From contig CAIIXF020000011.1 in assembly GCA_903813345.2 (NCBI GenBank), positions 29,940,166-30,004,165 on the forward strand: a stretch of DNA of 64,000 bases, written 5' to 3'. Positions 23,359-36,800 of the stretch are shown here, in pieces (positions within the stretch are counted from its first letter, which is position 1; the number at the start of each line of letters is the position of its first letter). Both the position numbers and the translations under genes were made by a program. The notes under the pieces are model-generated. The model was not told the DNA's origin, did not search any database, and saw nothing but the letters and a program-made list of their open reading frames with translations. This DNA comes from Owenia fusiformis. Lineage: Eukaryota > Annelida > Polychaeta > Sabellida > Oweniidae.

Positions 23359-24667
23359 TTTGAAATTATATGCTCTGTTTACGGTTTAAGTTACTGCGTT
23401 TAGACTTTGGAAACGTAAAAGATAACTGGGACCATCGCATCAATATTATTTCAAACAATGAAATCCTTGCTGTATCATATTCCATGTACGGTGAATTTGT
23501 GCATGAAGTAAATGTTTCAAACCAATAAAGCGGGCAATAAAGCGAATTGTAAACGAGGACAAACAGGAGTGTATTACAAGACATGTACATACAGATGCAA
23601 ACTTTGTTTTGGACTGATCTCAATGTGACCAGTGGACGGCCCCTGAGAATGTTGAACTGATAAGACACTTGTTTGACAGACTTTGGAACTTTAAACTTGA
23701 AGTGGTAAACTGATCGTTGATACTTTTTCTCGCTACCTTTACTGTTAGTCGGCATAACTGACTTAGTTAAAGGCCCAATTTACAGGGTGTTCAATAAGTA
23801 GTCTTACCACCACATGTTAACAAAATGTGAAACGTTTTTTTAATTCCTAAAAGTCTTTTTTGAAGGACTTTTTTGTTTGTAAAATCGTGAATTTATTCAA
23901 AATTAGATTTTAGAGGTCACAAGTATCTTTTACTAAGCGACAATTCATACCAATGTATAGGATTCATCTTCAAGTGTCTTTTATCGGCTTTATTGAAAAA
24001 TCAAGACAATGGGTTGATAACTAAGCGAGAAATGAACTCATCCATGCATGAAAATGGTTCAGAGAAAATGCATTTTAACATTTTAATTCTCATAGAAACC
24101 AACGGTTCAGTATTATCTAAAATATGATATATTCTTCTTTTCGACCTAATTAGACAATTAACATTGGTTTTATTTTGAAAGTTTAGCATATTAAGGAAAT
24201 ATTGACATAGAGATTTTTCTTCAAAAATGCCATCTGATTGATGCCACGATGATGTCACTTAGGGTGCACAAGTTTTTTAATATGCTAAAACATTTAAGTG
24301 GCACATTATGTATGACATTTTATTATTGAAATAGTGTGTCATTTGTTCAATCTTCGCAGTTGCACAGTTACTGCACCACCAGTATTTGTTTTGTACTGTA
24401 TAGTGAAATATTTGATGTTAAAAATGCCATCTTTCATTTTAAAAATGGAGGGAAATTTGAATATTTGAGAAATAAAAATCTATTTTTTCAAATTAACGTT
24501 TTAGTTTGTACACTCCAATTACTTCATCTATTTATTATTAGAATAATGAAAGACTACCTTAGGTTTAGTTTGTAGGTAACATAAAGACACAGTTGAATGC
24601 TCTACTCTTTAAGTATAATGACAATACTTTGCTGGAATTGTGCACAAACTTGTACTGCAAATATGAA

Positions 24668-25102
24668 ACAAGGCATTAGCCTAGCATGCAAAATGTCACC
24701 ACCTGCCATTTGTTAAAGATGGCCACCGCCTGCCATTTGTTAGACACCCACTGGGGAACACCAACAGCAAGCACAAGAGTTGGAGCATAGGCATAGCCAA
24801 AGGGGGGGGGGTGCGAAGGGTCCCCCATAACCAATAAGACCAATAACAATAGAACCACTAGATAGACAAAAGGAACTTTAAAACGCTTTTTATTTGAAGC
24901 TTCCAGCTCAATTTTGAAGTAAATTGCATCAATTTTTGTAATTTTCAAGACAAATCTAAAAAAAATCTTTTTTGGCTCGCTTTTGCCACAATCGCACCCC
25001 CTCCCCAACTGAAAACCCCCAAAAATTTGCGATCGCACACCCCCCCCCCTGAATGAAAGCTGGCTACACCCCTGTGGAGAGTATAACAATATGCTGACAT
25101 CA
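24668..25102. mobile_element. ACAAGG-family element split by a later insertion
   Basis: Begins ACAAGGCATTAGCCTAGCAT and GCAAAATGTCACCACCTGCC, and ends GAGAGTATAACAATATGCTG. It is interrupted at 24786-25074 by a different element. Removing that insert restores a GGAGAGTATAACAATATG segment equivalent to the uninterrupted copy at 9593. Confidence 0.65.
24786..25074. mobile_element. 289-bp CA...TAGCCA element with 5-bp target duplication
   Basis: The termini CATAGGCATAGCCA and, inverted, CAGGGGTGTAGCCA form 14-bp imperfect TIRs next to G-runs. TGGAG flanks both sides (24781-24785, 25075-25079). It has no coding capacity. Similar ends and the same 5-bp duplication occur at 46897-48376. Confidence 0.75.
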
Positions 25103-25788
25103 TAAATAAATGATAAAATACAACTGGCTGGTTTCGTAACACAATCACCATTCACTATATGAACCATGGATTTTATTGGGCTTTACTTTACAACACATGC
25201 ACTCAAACAACCTTCTTAAGCAAACATATCAAAATGTGAACATTTTTTCATTATTTTTGACTGCACTTCAGAACCTCCAAATGTGAACACCTTTTGCTAG
25301 TACCAGTATGAACATCTATGATTTACATCCAAAACACCACAAATAATGCAATGTGGTTTACAAGAGAATTAGTGTAGATAGGAAATCTTAAGAGTAATCT
25401 TAATATCATCCAAGTTCTGTAGCTTAAGTTACAAGTTATATTTCTTATTGGAATGACTTGTGGCTTGAAGATTGTGAATTTATTCTATAATATAGGTTCA
25501 TGTTGCTTGTTTTGTGTTGTCCTGATGTTGCCCTTTGTGTATTCTGATAATTACCAAAGTGTAATAGTTATCATGATTTATTATATAATAAGAAAAAAAT
25601 CTTGTTCGCTGATGCTGAATGGCCAACCACAAAAAAAATTAGTGGCTTTACAACATGTGATCTGCTTCCTGATGATGACCGAAAGTTAATCCATTTTCCG
25701 AGTTAAGGTGTTAATACACATGTGAATAAAAATCTCATCACATTGCCCCCACAGTTTAACATACAATGTAGATCTATTGTCTAATGTT

Positions 25789-26616
25789 TGAGGGTCGTTC
25801 AAAAAGTACAAATATTCTCATTTTTACATTTATCAAGGTGACATTTTTGATGATTGAAAGTGAGACGTATGTTTCAATACTGACCAAATATTATGGGATA
25901 TGTTCATGAAAACTTAAACAGGCGATGCGCTTATTTTTTAAGGAAAAATGACAAAATATTATTTGAGACATGTCACTCACACAGTCAATAAAATATGATA
26001 AAAACTTTAATTTGGGTCAATACTGAAGTGGAAAAAAATTACTCGCATAGAAAACAGCATTTGAAGTTCAGAGATCAAAAGAAGTGAATTACCACTTTTC
26101 ACAAAGTGTATGTTTGTAAATAACTCTTGGATTAAAAGATGGCGTATGGTTGAAAATCCTATCAAAAATGAATGGATAATTAATGCAAACAACAATGCCA
26201 TCTTTCTATGACATTGCTAAAAACTTGACATACAGTATATAAATTGATAGATCAAAAATATTTTTTTCATGATATAGTGTCAACTCTGATGTGGTCTGTT
26301 TGAGCTGTTTTTGGTGTCAAATGAAAGATCAGGTACTTATTAATCCATTGGAAATACTATGAAGATCAAAAGTGAGACTTCATTTATGCACTTTGTCCCT
26401 TTGATATAGCAAAAAAGGCCATAGACATTGAACAGAGTAAGAATGAAAAACTAGTAACATTTAGCAACATCTGAAGAGAAAAACTGCTCTGGGTTCCCTC
26501 ATCCATATATATGTTATCTAATATAAATCTATTGCCATATAAATATTATGTATCTGATAAAAAATCTGTTCAACATGTAAATGAGAGTTTGCTTTAGTAT
26601 TTATTGAACAACCCTC
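25789..26616. mobile_element. 828-bp TGAGGGT foldback element
   Basis: The left terminus TGAGGGTCGTTCAAAAAGTA matches the inverted right terminus TGAGGGTTGTTCAATAAATA. Internal sequence is AT-rich and non-coding, with weaker inverted similarity (CTCATTTTTACAT against CTCATTTACATG). A non-autonomous DNA element is likely; the target duplication is unclear. Confidence 0.55.
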
Positions 26617-27747
26617 AGTACCATACTTAACATCATTTTACCTAACATTTATCTCAATTAACAAACAGTCTGTGGTTGAAATAACAATCAGTAAAATCTA
26701 TAACCATAATATCACATATGCCTTCTAAAGAGGTCACATTCTGGTTTTCACATGATAATAATACTTCCTTCTCAAATAAAAGATTAAATTACAAAATGTA
26801 CTCATTACTTAATAATCAGGATGTAAATCGGACAAAATGAGTGTTAGGGGAAGATTTCTGCTTGAAAAATACAAGATTTTTTTCATGAAATAAAACAAAT
26901 CTTGCAGATTTGTTGAACCGTAAGTAGCACTTGTTTTTTGAACTGAATACGCATTATACACATTACTGTACTGATTTAGACTGCGTTCACGGTTACATTG
27001 TGAATAACATCGCTATAGTAGCTTAAAGTCTCCAATGTCACAAAAAATACTGTTGTAGTTGCAGCGTTGTCTTTATTCTTGGTTTAAGAGAAACATCTGA
27101 ACTCTCCAAGCCAACCAGAGATTGTCGTTACCAGAAGGGCAATTTTATAAATAGTTACTATAAAGTAACTGTTTACCCAGTATTGACCAATATTAAACAT
27201 TTTAAAATGTATTTCCCTCTGTTCGTTGATTGGTTGATCGAGAAATTTGAGCATGGTTGAGTAATTGTTTTATGACTCGAGCTGTAATGGACACCAGCAA
27301 TGGAGGCCAGGCCGCTGAACTGTATTGTTTTCAAAACTACATGTATTAGATTCATAATAATGGGGTCTTGTGTCTCAGTGCAACATCCATTGTTCCGTAT
27401 TAATTGAAATCTATTGTTGTATGTTTGTGAAATTTGATAAAAATGTTGACATTTATAAACCAAGTAGACACAAATGATAAAGCAATGACAAGATATCTTT
27501 TGCATTCCAGGTAACAACTTAAACATAAAATTACAGGCTTCAAGGTAACTCTTACGGAATTGTCTGAGCCATTGCTCTTTCCAATAAACCCATGTGTTTA
27601 CATGTACTTGGTCAATTACAGGTGTGAATTTAAAGATTTGCACATTTCTGTATCTGAAATCTTCAAAAATTTCAATATTCGATGAGATATCTCAAATTTT
27701 CAAAATGAGGATTGTTGGCATTATTTTTGAAGATAACTTAACACTCT

Positions 27748-27753
27748 TTTATT
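27748..27753 (-). terminator. Candidate poly(A) signal of NADSYN1
   Basis: AATAAA on the minus strand, about 75 nt beyond the NADSYN1 stop codon. Its position suits a short 3' UTR. Confidence 0.45.
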
Positions 27754-27827
27754 CAGATTTTCTGACTAACTAATTTCACCCCATTTTGTATATACACTAT
27801 GTCCTTCAAACCATGATGCATCACAAG

Positions 27828-30800
27828 TTAAACTCTGTGTATTACATGTTTGTTCTGCTGACCGAGAGTTACAGGTTGTCCAACTAAGTAACTAGCGGGA
27901 TTCCCGACTCTCTTAGTACCAGCCCGCATGTTAGTTATTGGAACTTGCTTGTCAGTGAAATTTCCACCAAGATTTGCTCCATAGTTTGTTTTCTGAGGTG
28001 ATTTTGTGCTTGTGGGCATTTGATTTGCTACCTCATATGACTTTTTGATGTGTTTAGGGGGTTGCTCGATGATCTCCACAGGGCCTTCAGGTTTTTCTCC
28101 CGATTGGTAGGTTTTCTTTATTTTGGATGCCGGTACATTTGGGATTTTCTTTAATAAGGCAGGATTGGACGGCATCGATGTGGGAGTATGTGGGTTCGAC
28201 CTTTGTAAAGCAGGGGCATGGACCTTGCTGTGTGGGTTCAACACTTGCAAAACAGGGCTATGCTGCATGGATTGAGGTTTATTGTTATTAATAGGTTGTC
28301 TTTGGGGTTTGATTCCATTGGCTCCTTTAAAAAAGTCACCAGCTTTTAAAGCTGGTCGGCCCTGAAAATAATTGGCTTCATTGATCAAATCTTTGGTTTC
28401 TGACGAGGCATTTAAGATATCGGGAATGTTTGTGCTCCTAATTTTATCATCGCCTACACTTGTACCAATCACAGAATCAACAAGGTCACTTGGCTTATCA
28501 TGTGACACCGTGACACCATGACGACTATCTGTGGTTGCCATGGCAACAGGGTCAGGTGATTTCGACTTGCGTTCAGCTGATGCAGGATCCTTTGAACTAC
28601 TTCCCTGGGTGTTATCATCTTTAGTTGCTTGTTGCTTATTGGCTAGCTGTTCCAATCGTTCAACCTAATGGTAAGTAAGAACAAACATTATATAGACATT
28701 AAATTAAATAGACATTATATTATGCTTGACCATCTGATATTTCTATGATTAAGATTAATACATACAGTAATTCATAAAATGTAATTCAACTGGTTACCTG
28801 CTGGTCAATGCACTTGAACTGCCACTGCCATTTTACATTGTAGAGGAACTGTCTGTGATCAAATCTGGAAAGAATACCGATCAATGTGTATACATATACA
28901 GATGTCTTAAAAAAGGAATGAAGACTTACAACTCCTAAAAACATGTGTTTCTACTAGAAGTCATATCAGGAAATAAATTCATGAATCATTTTTATGATTG
29001 TTCCCAGTCATTTTGTTTAGCATCATCAATAATTGTCAATAGGCATCACTTCAAAGTTTAGCCTCATTCTGAGTTTCTAATAAAATGATTTTAATTATAA
29101 TTGCTACTTCCAGTCTTCTACTAACCAGTTCATTAAATCAAATCTATATGCTAAAAAGATGTTTTGTAGATTGTGTTATACATACTGTAGCTCAATGACA
29201 ACATTAAATCATACAAAGCAAAATTTCTCTGAAAATTCCCGAATCAGAAGTCCTCTTTAAGATGATCTATGAAAAATTACAATTAAGGGGTTGCATTAAT
29301 GTTGAGGGGTTGCATCCTGTCCATGTACCTGTTATCGTCAGGACTGTATGTCTCTGCATGGTAAGAAGGGGTCAATGTTGTCATCTTGTGGCGGTTTATG
29401 GAATATGATCTGAAGAAATGTTTCACCTTCTGGGCAACCTACAATTATGAAAATCTTAATGTTAACAAAATATAACAAGGCATTAACATGACAAAATGTC
29501 ACCACCTAAAACAATTTGGTCAATTTAAAGCAAGTTGGAAAATACCTTTTGACCTTAAGAAGGTTTGATTTGAACTTCTTAGAACATGTAGATGATTTTG
29601 GAAAAAAAATTCGTCAATTTGAAGCAAGTTGAAAAAATACCTCTTTGACTTTTTTTGACATTGAGAAGGTCATTGAAGGTCAAATGTAAAGTCAGATTTG
29701 AACTTCTGAGAACATGTAGATGATTTTGAAAAAAAAATTAAGTAAATTTGAAGCAAGTTGAAAAAAGACCTTTTTGACCTTGAAAAGGTCATTGAAGGTC
29801 AAATGTCAAATCTAAAGTCAGATCTGAACTTCTGAGAACTTCTAAAGTCAAATTTGAACTTCTGAAAAGATGTAGATGATTTTGAAAAAAAAATTTGGTC
29901 AATTTGAAGCAAGTTGAAAACAGACCTTTTTGACCTTTTTTGACCTTGAGAAGGTCATTAAAGGTCAAATGTCAAATCTAAAGTCAGATTTGAATTTCTG
30001 AGAACATGTAGAGGATTTTGAAAAAAAAATTTAGTCAATTTGAAGCAAGTTGAAAAAAGACCTTTTTGACCTTTTTTGACCTTGAGAAGGTCATTGAAGG
30101 TCAAATGTCAAATCTCAAGTCAAATCTAAAGTTATATTTGAATTTCTGAGAACATGTAGATGATTTTGAAAAAAAATTTAGTCAATTTGAAGCAAGATGA
30201 AAAAATACCTTTTTGACCTTTTTTGACATTGAGAAGGTCATTGAAGGTCAAATGTCAAATCTAAAGTCAGATTTGAATTTCTGAGAACATGTAGATGATT
30301 TTGAAAAAAAAATTTAGTCAATTTGAAGCAAGTTGAAAAAAGACCTTTTTGACCTTTTTTTTGACTTTGAGAAGGTCATTGAAGGTCAAATGTCAAATCT
30401 TAAGTCAAATCTAAAGTCAGATTTGAATTCCTGAGAACACGTAGATGATTTTGAAAAATTTTTTTAGTCAATTTGAAGCAAGTTGAAAACAGACCTTTTT
30501 GACCTTTTTTGACCTTGAGAAGGCCATTGAAGGTCAAATGTCAAATCTTAAGTCAAATCTTAAGTCAGATTTGAATTTCTGAGAACACGTAGATGATTTT
30601 GAAAAAAAATTTAGTCAATTTGAAGCAAGTTGAAAACAGACCTTTTTGACCTTTTTTGACCTTGAGAAGGTCATTGAAGGTCAAATGTCAAATCTAAAGT
30701 CAGATTTGAAGGTCAAATGTCAAATCTAAAGTCAAATCTAAAGTCAGATTTGAATTTTTGAGAACATGTAGATGATTTTGAAAAAAAATTTAGTCAATGT

Positions 30801-33800
30801 GAAGCAAGTTGAAAAAAGACCTTTTTGACCTTGAGAAGGTCATTGAAGGTCAAATGTCAAATCTAAAGTCAGATTTGAACTTCTGAGAACATGTAGATGA
30901 TTTAGAAAAAAATTGAAGTCAGTCTAAACAGTATTTGTTAAGTTATAGGAAGTTGTAAGAAATTGTTACAGACGCCGGACGCCAACCTCCAACCGCCGGA
31001 CGCCAACCTCCAACCGCCGGACGCCAACCGCCGTCGCAAAAAAACGGAGACCATAACAATATGTCACCACTTTTGGTGGTGACATAAAAAAAACGGAGAC
31101 CATAACAATATGTCACCACTTTTGGTGGTGACATAATAATAATAATACTAAAGATAAATGGATAGAAATATGTGTCAGAAGTAATATAGGTCAAGAATGG
31201 TGGTCTTTAAATTTAATTTGATACATAATATGTCCTAATAACTCTAAAGACTTGAAGTCCCCAAAATAAGGTATTTTGGAGTATTTCCTACCCAACTAAT
31301 ACATAATATATACTAATACATAATGATCACTCTGTATATATATTGAATTCACTTATTATGCCACTTTAATGTTGAAATCTAATAAAAATCTATTCATAAA
31401 TTTCTAAATTTCTAAAATCGCATAATGATCGGCAACTTGTGCCGCAGGATCTCTCACCTGTGCAGGTGTACATTTATCACTCCACAGGTGTACCAGCTTA
31501 CAGTACATACTATAAGGCCCACACGTGCCTTGCTTCCTTAGTTTACCAAATACAGACAGTTCATCATAGGTCATCCCCATGTCATCCTGGAAGACAAATC
31601 AATACAATATTAAATATGTTTATCTTAATAGAATACATCACATTAAGCACATTTAGTAAACAGAGTGGATGTGCTTATTCTACATATATTTATGTACTAC
31701 AGTATAAATCAATACAATATTAAACCTGTTTATCTTAATGGAATACATCACATTAAGCACATTTAGTTCACTTTAGATGTAAACAGAGTGGATGTGCTTA
31801 TTCTACATATATTTATGTACTACTAACAGTATCTTCAATTTGCACTTATCTGTTCAATTTTTATATGATGAAAAAACTGAATCAGCATATAATCTCCTCA
31901 AATTTTCATATTCATAACGTACAATTTGATACTGTACGTATCAGTTGAGACTAAATATTAAAGAAGTAAAGGAGCTTAATGAAAACAGTACAAATATACA
32001 AATAAACAAACAAACAAACAAACAAACAAACACACAATCAATCAATCAAACAAACCTCGTCTGTTTGGGCTATAACACCATTTGCAAGTGGCTCTAATTC
32101 TGCTGTTGGAGGTGCATTATAGATGTCAGTGAGAGAGGTTAGACCAAACTTTGTAACGCAATGTCGAATAAACATCCTGAGATCCGTCTTGGAAATGCCA
32201 CCTATGGGGTTGATGTCTGCACTAGAACAGTCATATTTTGTCATGTAGCCCCTCAGACTGTAAAAAACAAGTTTTATACAACTTATTTGTACACCACTTT
32301 ATACATCTCAGACATGTAGTATATCAATTTTCAACTGTAGTATGTACCATTTGAGGACCAGTTGAAATACTTGATTCCTCGGATTTACTTGTCTTAAAAC
32401 ATAATTTGTGCGACACTCTGATCTACTTCAACAGTGCTTAGTAAATACATACTATATCTAGTAACGAGATAGTTAAAATAGTGAAAACTAATTTGCATAT
32501 TGGCAAAGTTTGACCATATTTGGACAAAATTGCGAAAGTGAGAATATTGCAACCACTTTAAAAGAAATTCTGGGAAGACAACCACTATAGTACTGACTCT
32601 TACCTTTCATCCACATTAGCAGAGCCCAATACCAAGAGGCCACCAGACAGACCACGTGCCCAGAGTGACAGCTGGGCAAATAGATAAGCAAGGACCATGC
32701 GAACTCGGGCCTGGAAATTAAAAGATGTGGTTTGTCAATGTACCATCAACACTACATTGTTAGTATGCAAAATTTGAACCCACATTTTTTTCCAATTGCA
32801 GCCCACATTTCTCACTTAAATGCTCAGATTTGTATTTTGTATTATTTATGGCTATAAGGCAAAGATATTGGTAGAATTTCATATGGAGATATATTCAATA
32901 TGAAGCTTTTATCTTACAAAAGTTTCAAAAAATGCCATTTGTTCAAATGAAACAATATTTCTATCCCAAACGCACATTGAATCAAACAATCTATTTTTTA
33001 CAAATTTTCTATTTTCTGCCAATGCTCACTATGACTTACTCTAGGATAATAGGACAAGCCTTTGGTATTTCAAAAGTAGACTTTTTAATCTATGTACATT
33101 TGTTCTAGGCTTTTTCTTACCTGTAGATTTTGAAGGGCTAGATTTTCTCGTGGAGAGCCACCGTGTACCTTAAACTTAGGAAACATTCCCATCACTGTTG
33201 TGAAGATGCTCATCAGAGCTGTAGTAGCGACATCTATCTTGATACTTAAGTGGTAGCTAGAAAACAATGATATCAAGTTTAAGTGTTTTTCAAATTATAC
33301 TGTTGTGTTGAATTGTGCAAACTAAATATTATTTTTGCTATATAGTGTTTTGGTGTTGATGGGGTACACAGGGGCTTTGTCTAATATTCAAAACTAAAAT
33401 TCATAAATTGTCTATTAACATTTCGCTATCTGCTGAGCTACTGAGCAACTATCAAATCTTGTCTGACTGTGGAATTCATACAATCTCTCCCTTGACCAGT
33501 ATCATGGATAAGTAAAACTACAGGCTTCAAATATTAAGTATATTCATGCACTTATTCAATACAATGCCTCTAACTAAGAAATAAAGTTATACCTTCCTAT
33601 TTGCTTGGCAAGGTCTTGAGCGCTGGACTTGGTTTGTTCAGAGCTGTTTTCAGAGCCCATGTAGCATGTTGTGAAGATGCGACTGCAGAACTCTTTGGGG
33701 TCTTCAGGTGTATAAGTCGGATCGGAGACTAGCTTCCTGGCATCTGATATCACTTGTTCATCTTGAAGAAAACATCAGAAAATACTATGGAATAATTTTT

Positions 33801-36800
33801 GAACAAAATACATTGTAAGATTTTAGGTTAATTCTAAGGATAACCTCTTGAATCCCAGGCTCTAAAATCGATTTGAAACTAGAGAATTTTTACATTTTTC
33901 TCATCTTTTAACAGGTAAAGCTCAATTTGGAGAAATTTCAGCATACATAAACATAATCAGGACCAGCTCAGGCTCGAAAAATTTACTCGACTTTTCATTT
34001 CAATTTAAAATTCTGACTGAATTCTTCTTGAAAAGGTTCTCAAAATCAGTTTGGATGCCATCACTCGAGCTCAAAGTCAAAAAACTTACAAAGATTCTGG
34101 CGAATGATGGTAAATTCATTTGATGCAGTAAAATTTTTTCTCAATTATGGTTGTTAAATCACTGGGTGATACATGTAACTGTAATCAGAACCATGTGGCA
34201 GGTTTTACAAATCTGAGCAAGCTATACTAATTCATTATGTTTTTCCCTAGTAAAACATTAATATTCCACTAATGAGCAATCAGAAGGAAGGAGATGTGAT
34301 GTGAGTCCTGTGGTAAACTGTTCTTACTAACTTACATCTTCTGAATCTATTTTCATAATGGCATCATCAATCTGTAACCAATATCTCATTGCTGATCGAC
34401 CCCAAGATATTTTGTCAATGACGTCATAATCCTATCTGAACAACCGTGATATCTTGGGATGCTCTCCAATAATTGTCAGACGATCTGTACCAATAATCTT
34501 ACCAAATATTGTAGGGGTCACTAGGGGAACATTTTTGGGTGCAATTGTGATATGTCATTGGCTTCACAATGGCATAAAACATAGCACAGAGGGTGTTGAT
34601 ATAGTCCATTTTATGCTAATATGAAAACATGCAATTTTGCTCAATTTTTCATCAAAATGGCCAGTCACCAGCTGAAAATCTCCAAAACAGCTTTTGCCAG
34701 CAATGAGATATATCATAGCTTAATCTTTGCAATACTAGAAGGTGGCAGGATTTTATTGTCGGAAAAGTCTATTTTAGCATAAAGTAAAAAATATTAAAAT
34801 GTTGCACTTTCAGAATAACAAAATCTCAAAATGTTGCAATTTTTTTTACAAAATCCTCCCTACAAAAAAATCCTGGGGAGAGCACTACATATAGTATGAA
34901 CACAAAGAGAAACATGAGAGCTCATTTTCCAAGAAACTTCATGTTACACAAAAAAATGAAACTTAAATCCACATTTGTCATCATGTTAATTATGATATTT
35001 AAAAATTAACATGAAATATATACTTCAAAAGAAACTAATTAAGCTGAAAGCTAATTTACTTTTCATTTTTCAATTCCCAGTCACACTTATATCAAACACC
35101 CAATTAAAATTATTTCATCAATACCAGCTGGATGGGACTTGTGATATGAGATCAACGTGGGAACTTTTAATTTGTAACACCTTTTAAAGAATCGTGAACT
35201 CATGAGAATTTTCACCTCAGTACAATTACGGGGATTATGTCAAAAATGACTCGATATACTAAACTTACTCAGTTTTATCAAACGAAAAATAACTATTCTG
35301 TTATTAACAATTTTAGTCCAATCTCAAGAAATTAAATTCTAAAGTGTATAGAAATGATTGATGCTTATTTACTGAATAGATTGGGTAGCTCTGTGTAATG
35401 TCAAAAACTTTGAAGCAAAAATGCTTCAAACCCTTGAGATTAAGAGATTAAACAATGAATTCATACATCCCAGGTCTATTTCACATACCTCCTTTAGTTG
35501 CTGCCTCACAAACTAGAGTGCACATGGAGTAGACTATACAGGCTGTACTGGAACTGTCAATCCCGCCACTCAGGGGTAGGAAGAATCCACCAGCTCCGCT
35601 ACGTCGTAAATAATCCCACAACCAACAGGCGGGACCAAGTTCAATCTCCTCTGCAGCTGTGTGGTACTTCCATTCAATTGGATGAAGGTGAGAAGTCGAG
35701 AAGTCATCTTTGGACAAAGCAAAGTCAACATGGACTCGAGTGAATTTTGGAGACTCACGATCGGCAGCCTGAAGATATACTGTACATGTATATATTGATC
35801 GGGAAATAGAGTATATATTATACTTAATTGAGTGACACATAGTTTTGTATAAAATTGATTGGCATGTAGTTCCGTATGATATTGATAGGTATACATTACT
35901 GAATAATATTGATTGGCATATAACACTCCATGATATTTATTGGTATACAGTACTGAATTATATTGATTGGCATACAGTACTATATGATATTGACTGGCAT
36001 ATCGTATTATATGAGATTGATTGGCAAACAGTACTGTTACTGTATGATATTGACTGGCATATAGTATTATATGAGATTGATTGGCATACAATACTCTTAC
36101 TGTATGATATTGACTGGCATATAGTATGATATGAGATTGATTGGCATACAGTACTATATGATATTGACTGGCATAAGTACTGTATGATATTGATTGGCAT
36201 ACAGTACTTTATGATATTGATTGGCATACAGTACTGTATGATATTGACTGGCATACAGTACTGTATGATATTGATTGGCATTCAGTACTGTATGATATTG
36301 ACTGACATACAGTATTATATGGGATTGATTGGCATACAGTACTGTATGATATTGACTGGCATATAGTATTATATGAGATTGATTGGCATACAGTACTGTA
36401 TGGTATTGACTGGCATATAGTATGATATGAGATTGATTGGCATACAGTACTGTATGATATTGATTGGCATACAGTCCTGCATATTTGACTTTCATAGGTT
36501 GATATATACATGAAGTATTATATAAAGTAAACTAAAGTAAAATAATACTTTAAACATTTTGAACATTAACATTTTCAAACTAGGTTTGATGCAAAATTAA
36601 TCTTTGTATAAACACTGTAGGCAGAACTACTCATATATATTATAAAAGCATTAGGTTGATTCTAATAAAAACTATATTTAGTTTAAAATGCAATCAAAGT
36701 TATTCAATGATTCATGTAAAACAGAGAAAATATCATGCCCAAGAAAATCTGTTTCTTTTATGGGTACACTATTTTCTGTATTTCTTGAGATGTCATTAAA

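Larger units (their letters stand above)
23359..27827. other. Intergenic region between the LRR and NADSYN1 genes
   Basis: No convincing gene. The open frame at 23366-23755, immediately upstream of the LRR gene, and the frames near 24676 and 27173 lack domain character and overlap repeats. The region holds a partial CAGGGTGTTC terminus near 23785, a nested pair of elements at 24668-25102 and a large foldback at 25789-26616. Position 27748-27753 has a minus-strand AATAAA for NADSYN1. Confidence 0.5.

Noticed and set aside
24676-25167. 163-codon open frame on the minus strand
   Set aside because: It runs through two nested non-autonomous elements and homopolymer G/C runs and has no domain character.
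35570-36511. Several 60-170-codon frames with repeating YANQ/CQSIS-like peptides on both strands
   Set aside because: They come from the 27-bp minisatellite, whose length is a multiple of three. All frames on both strands repeat, and none has splice or start context.
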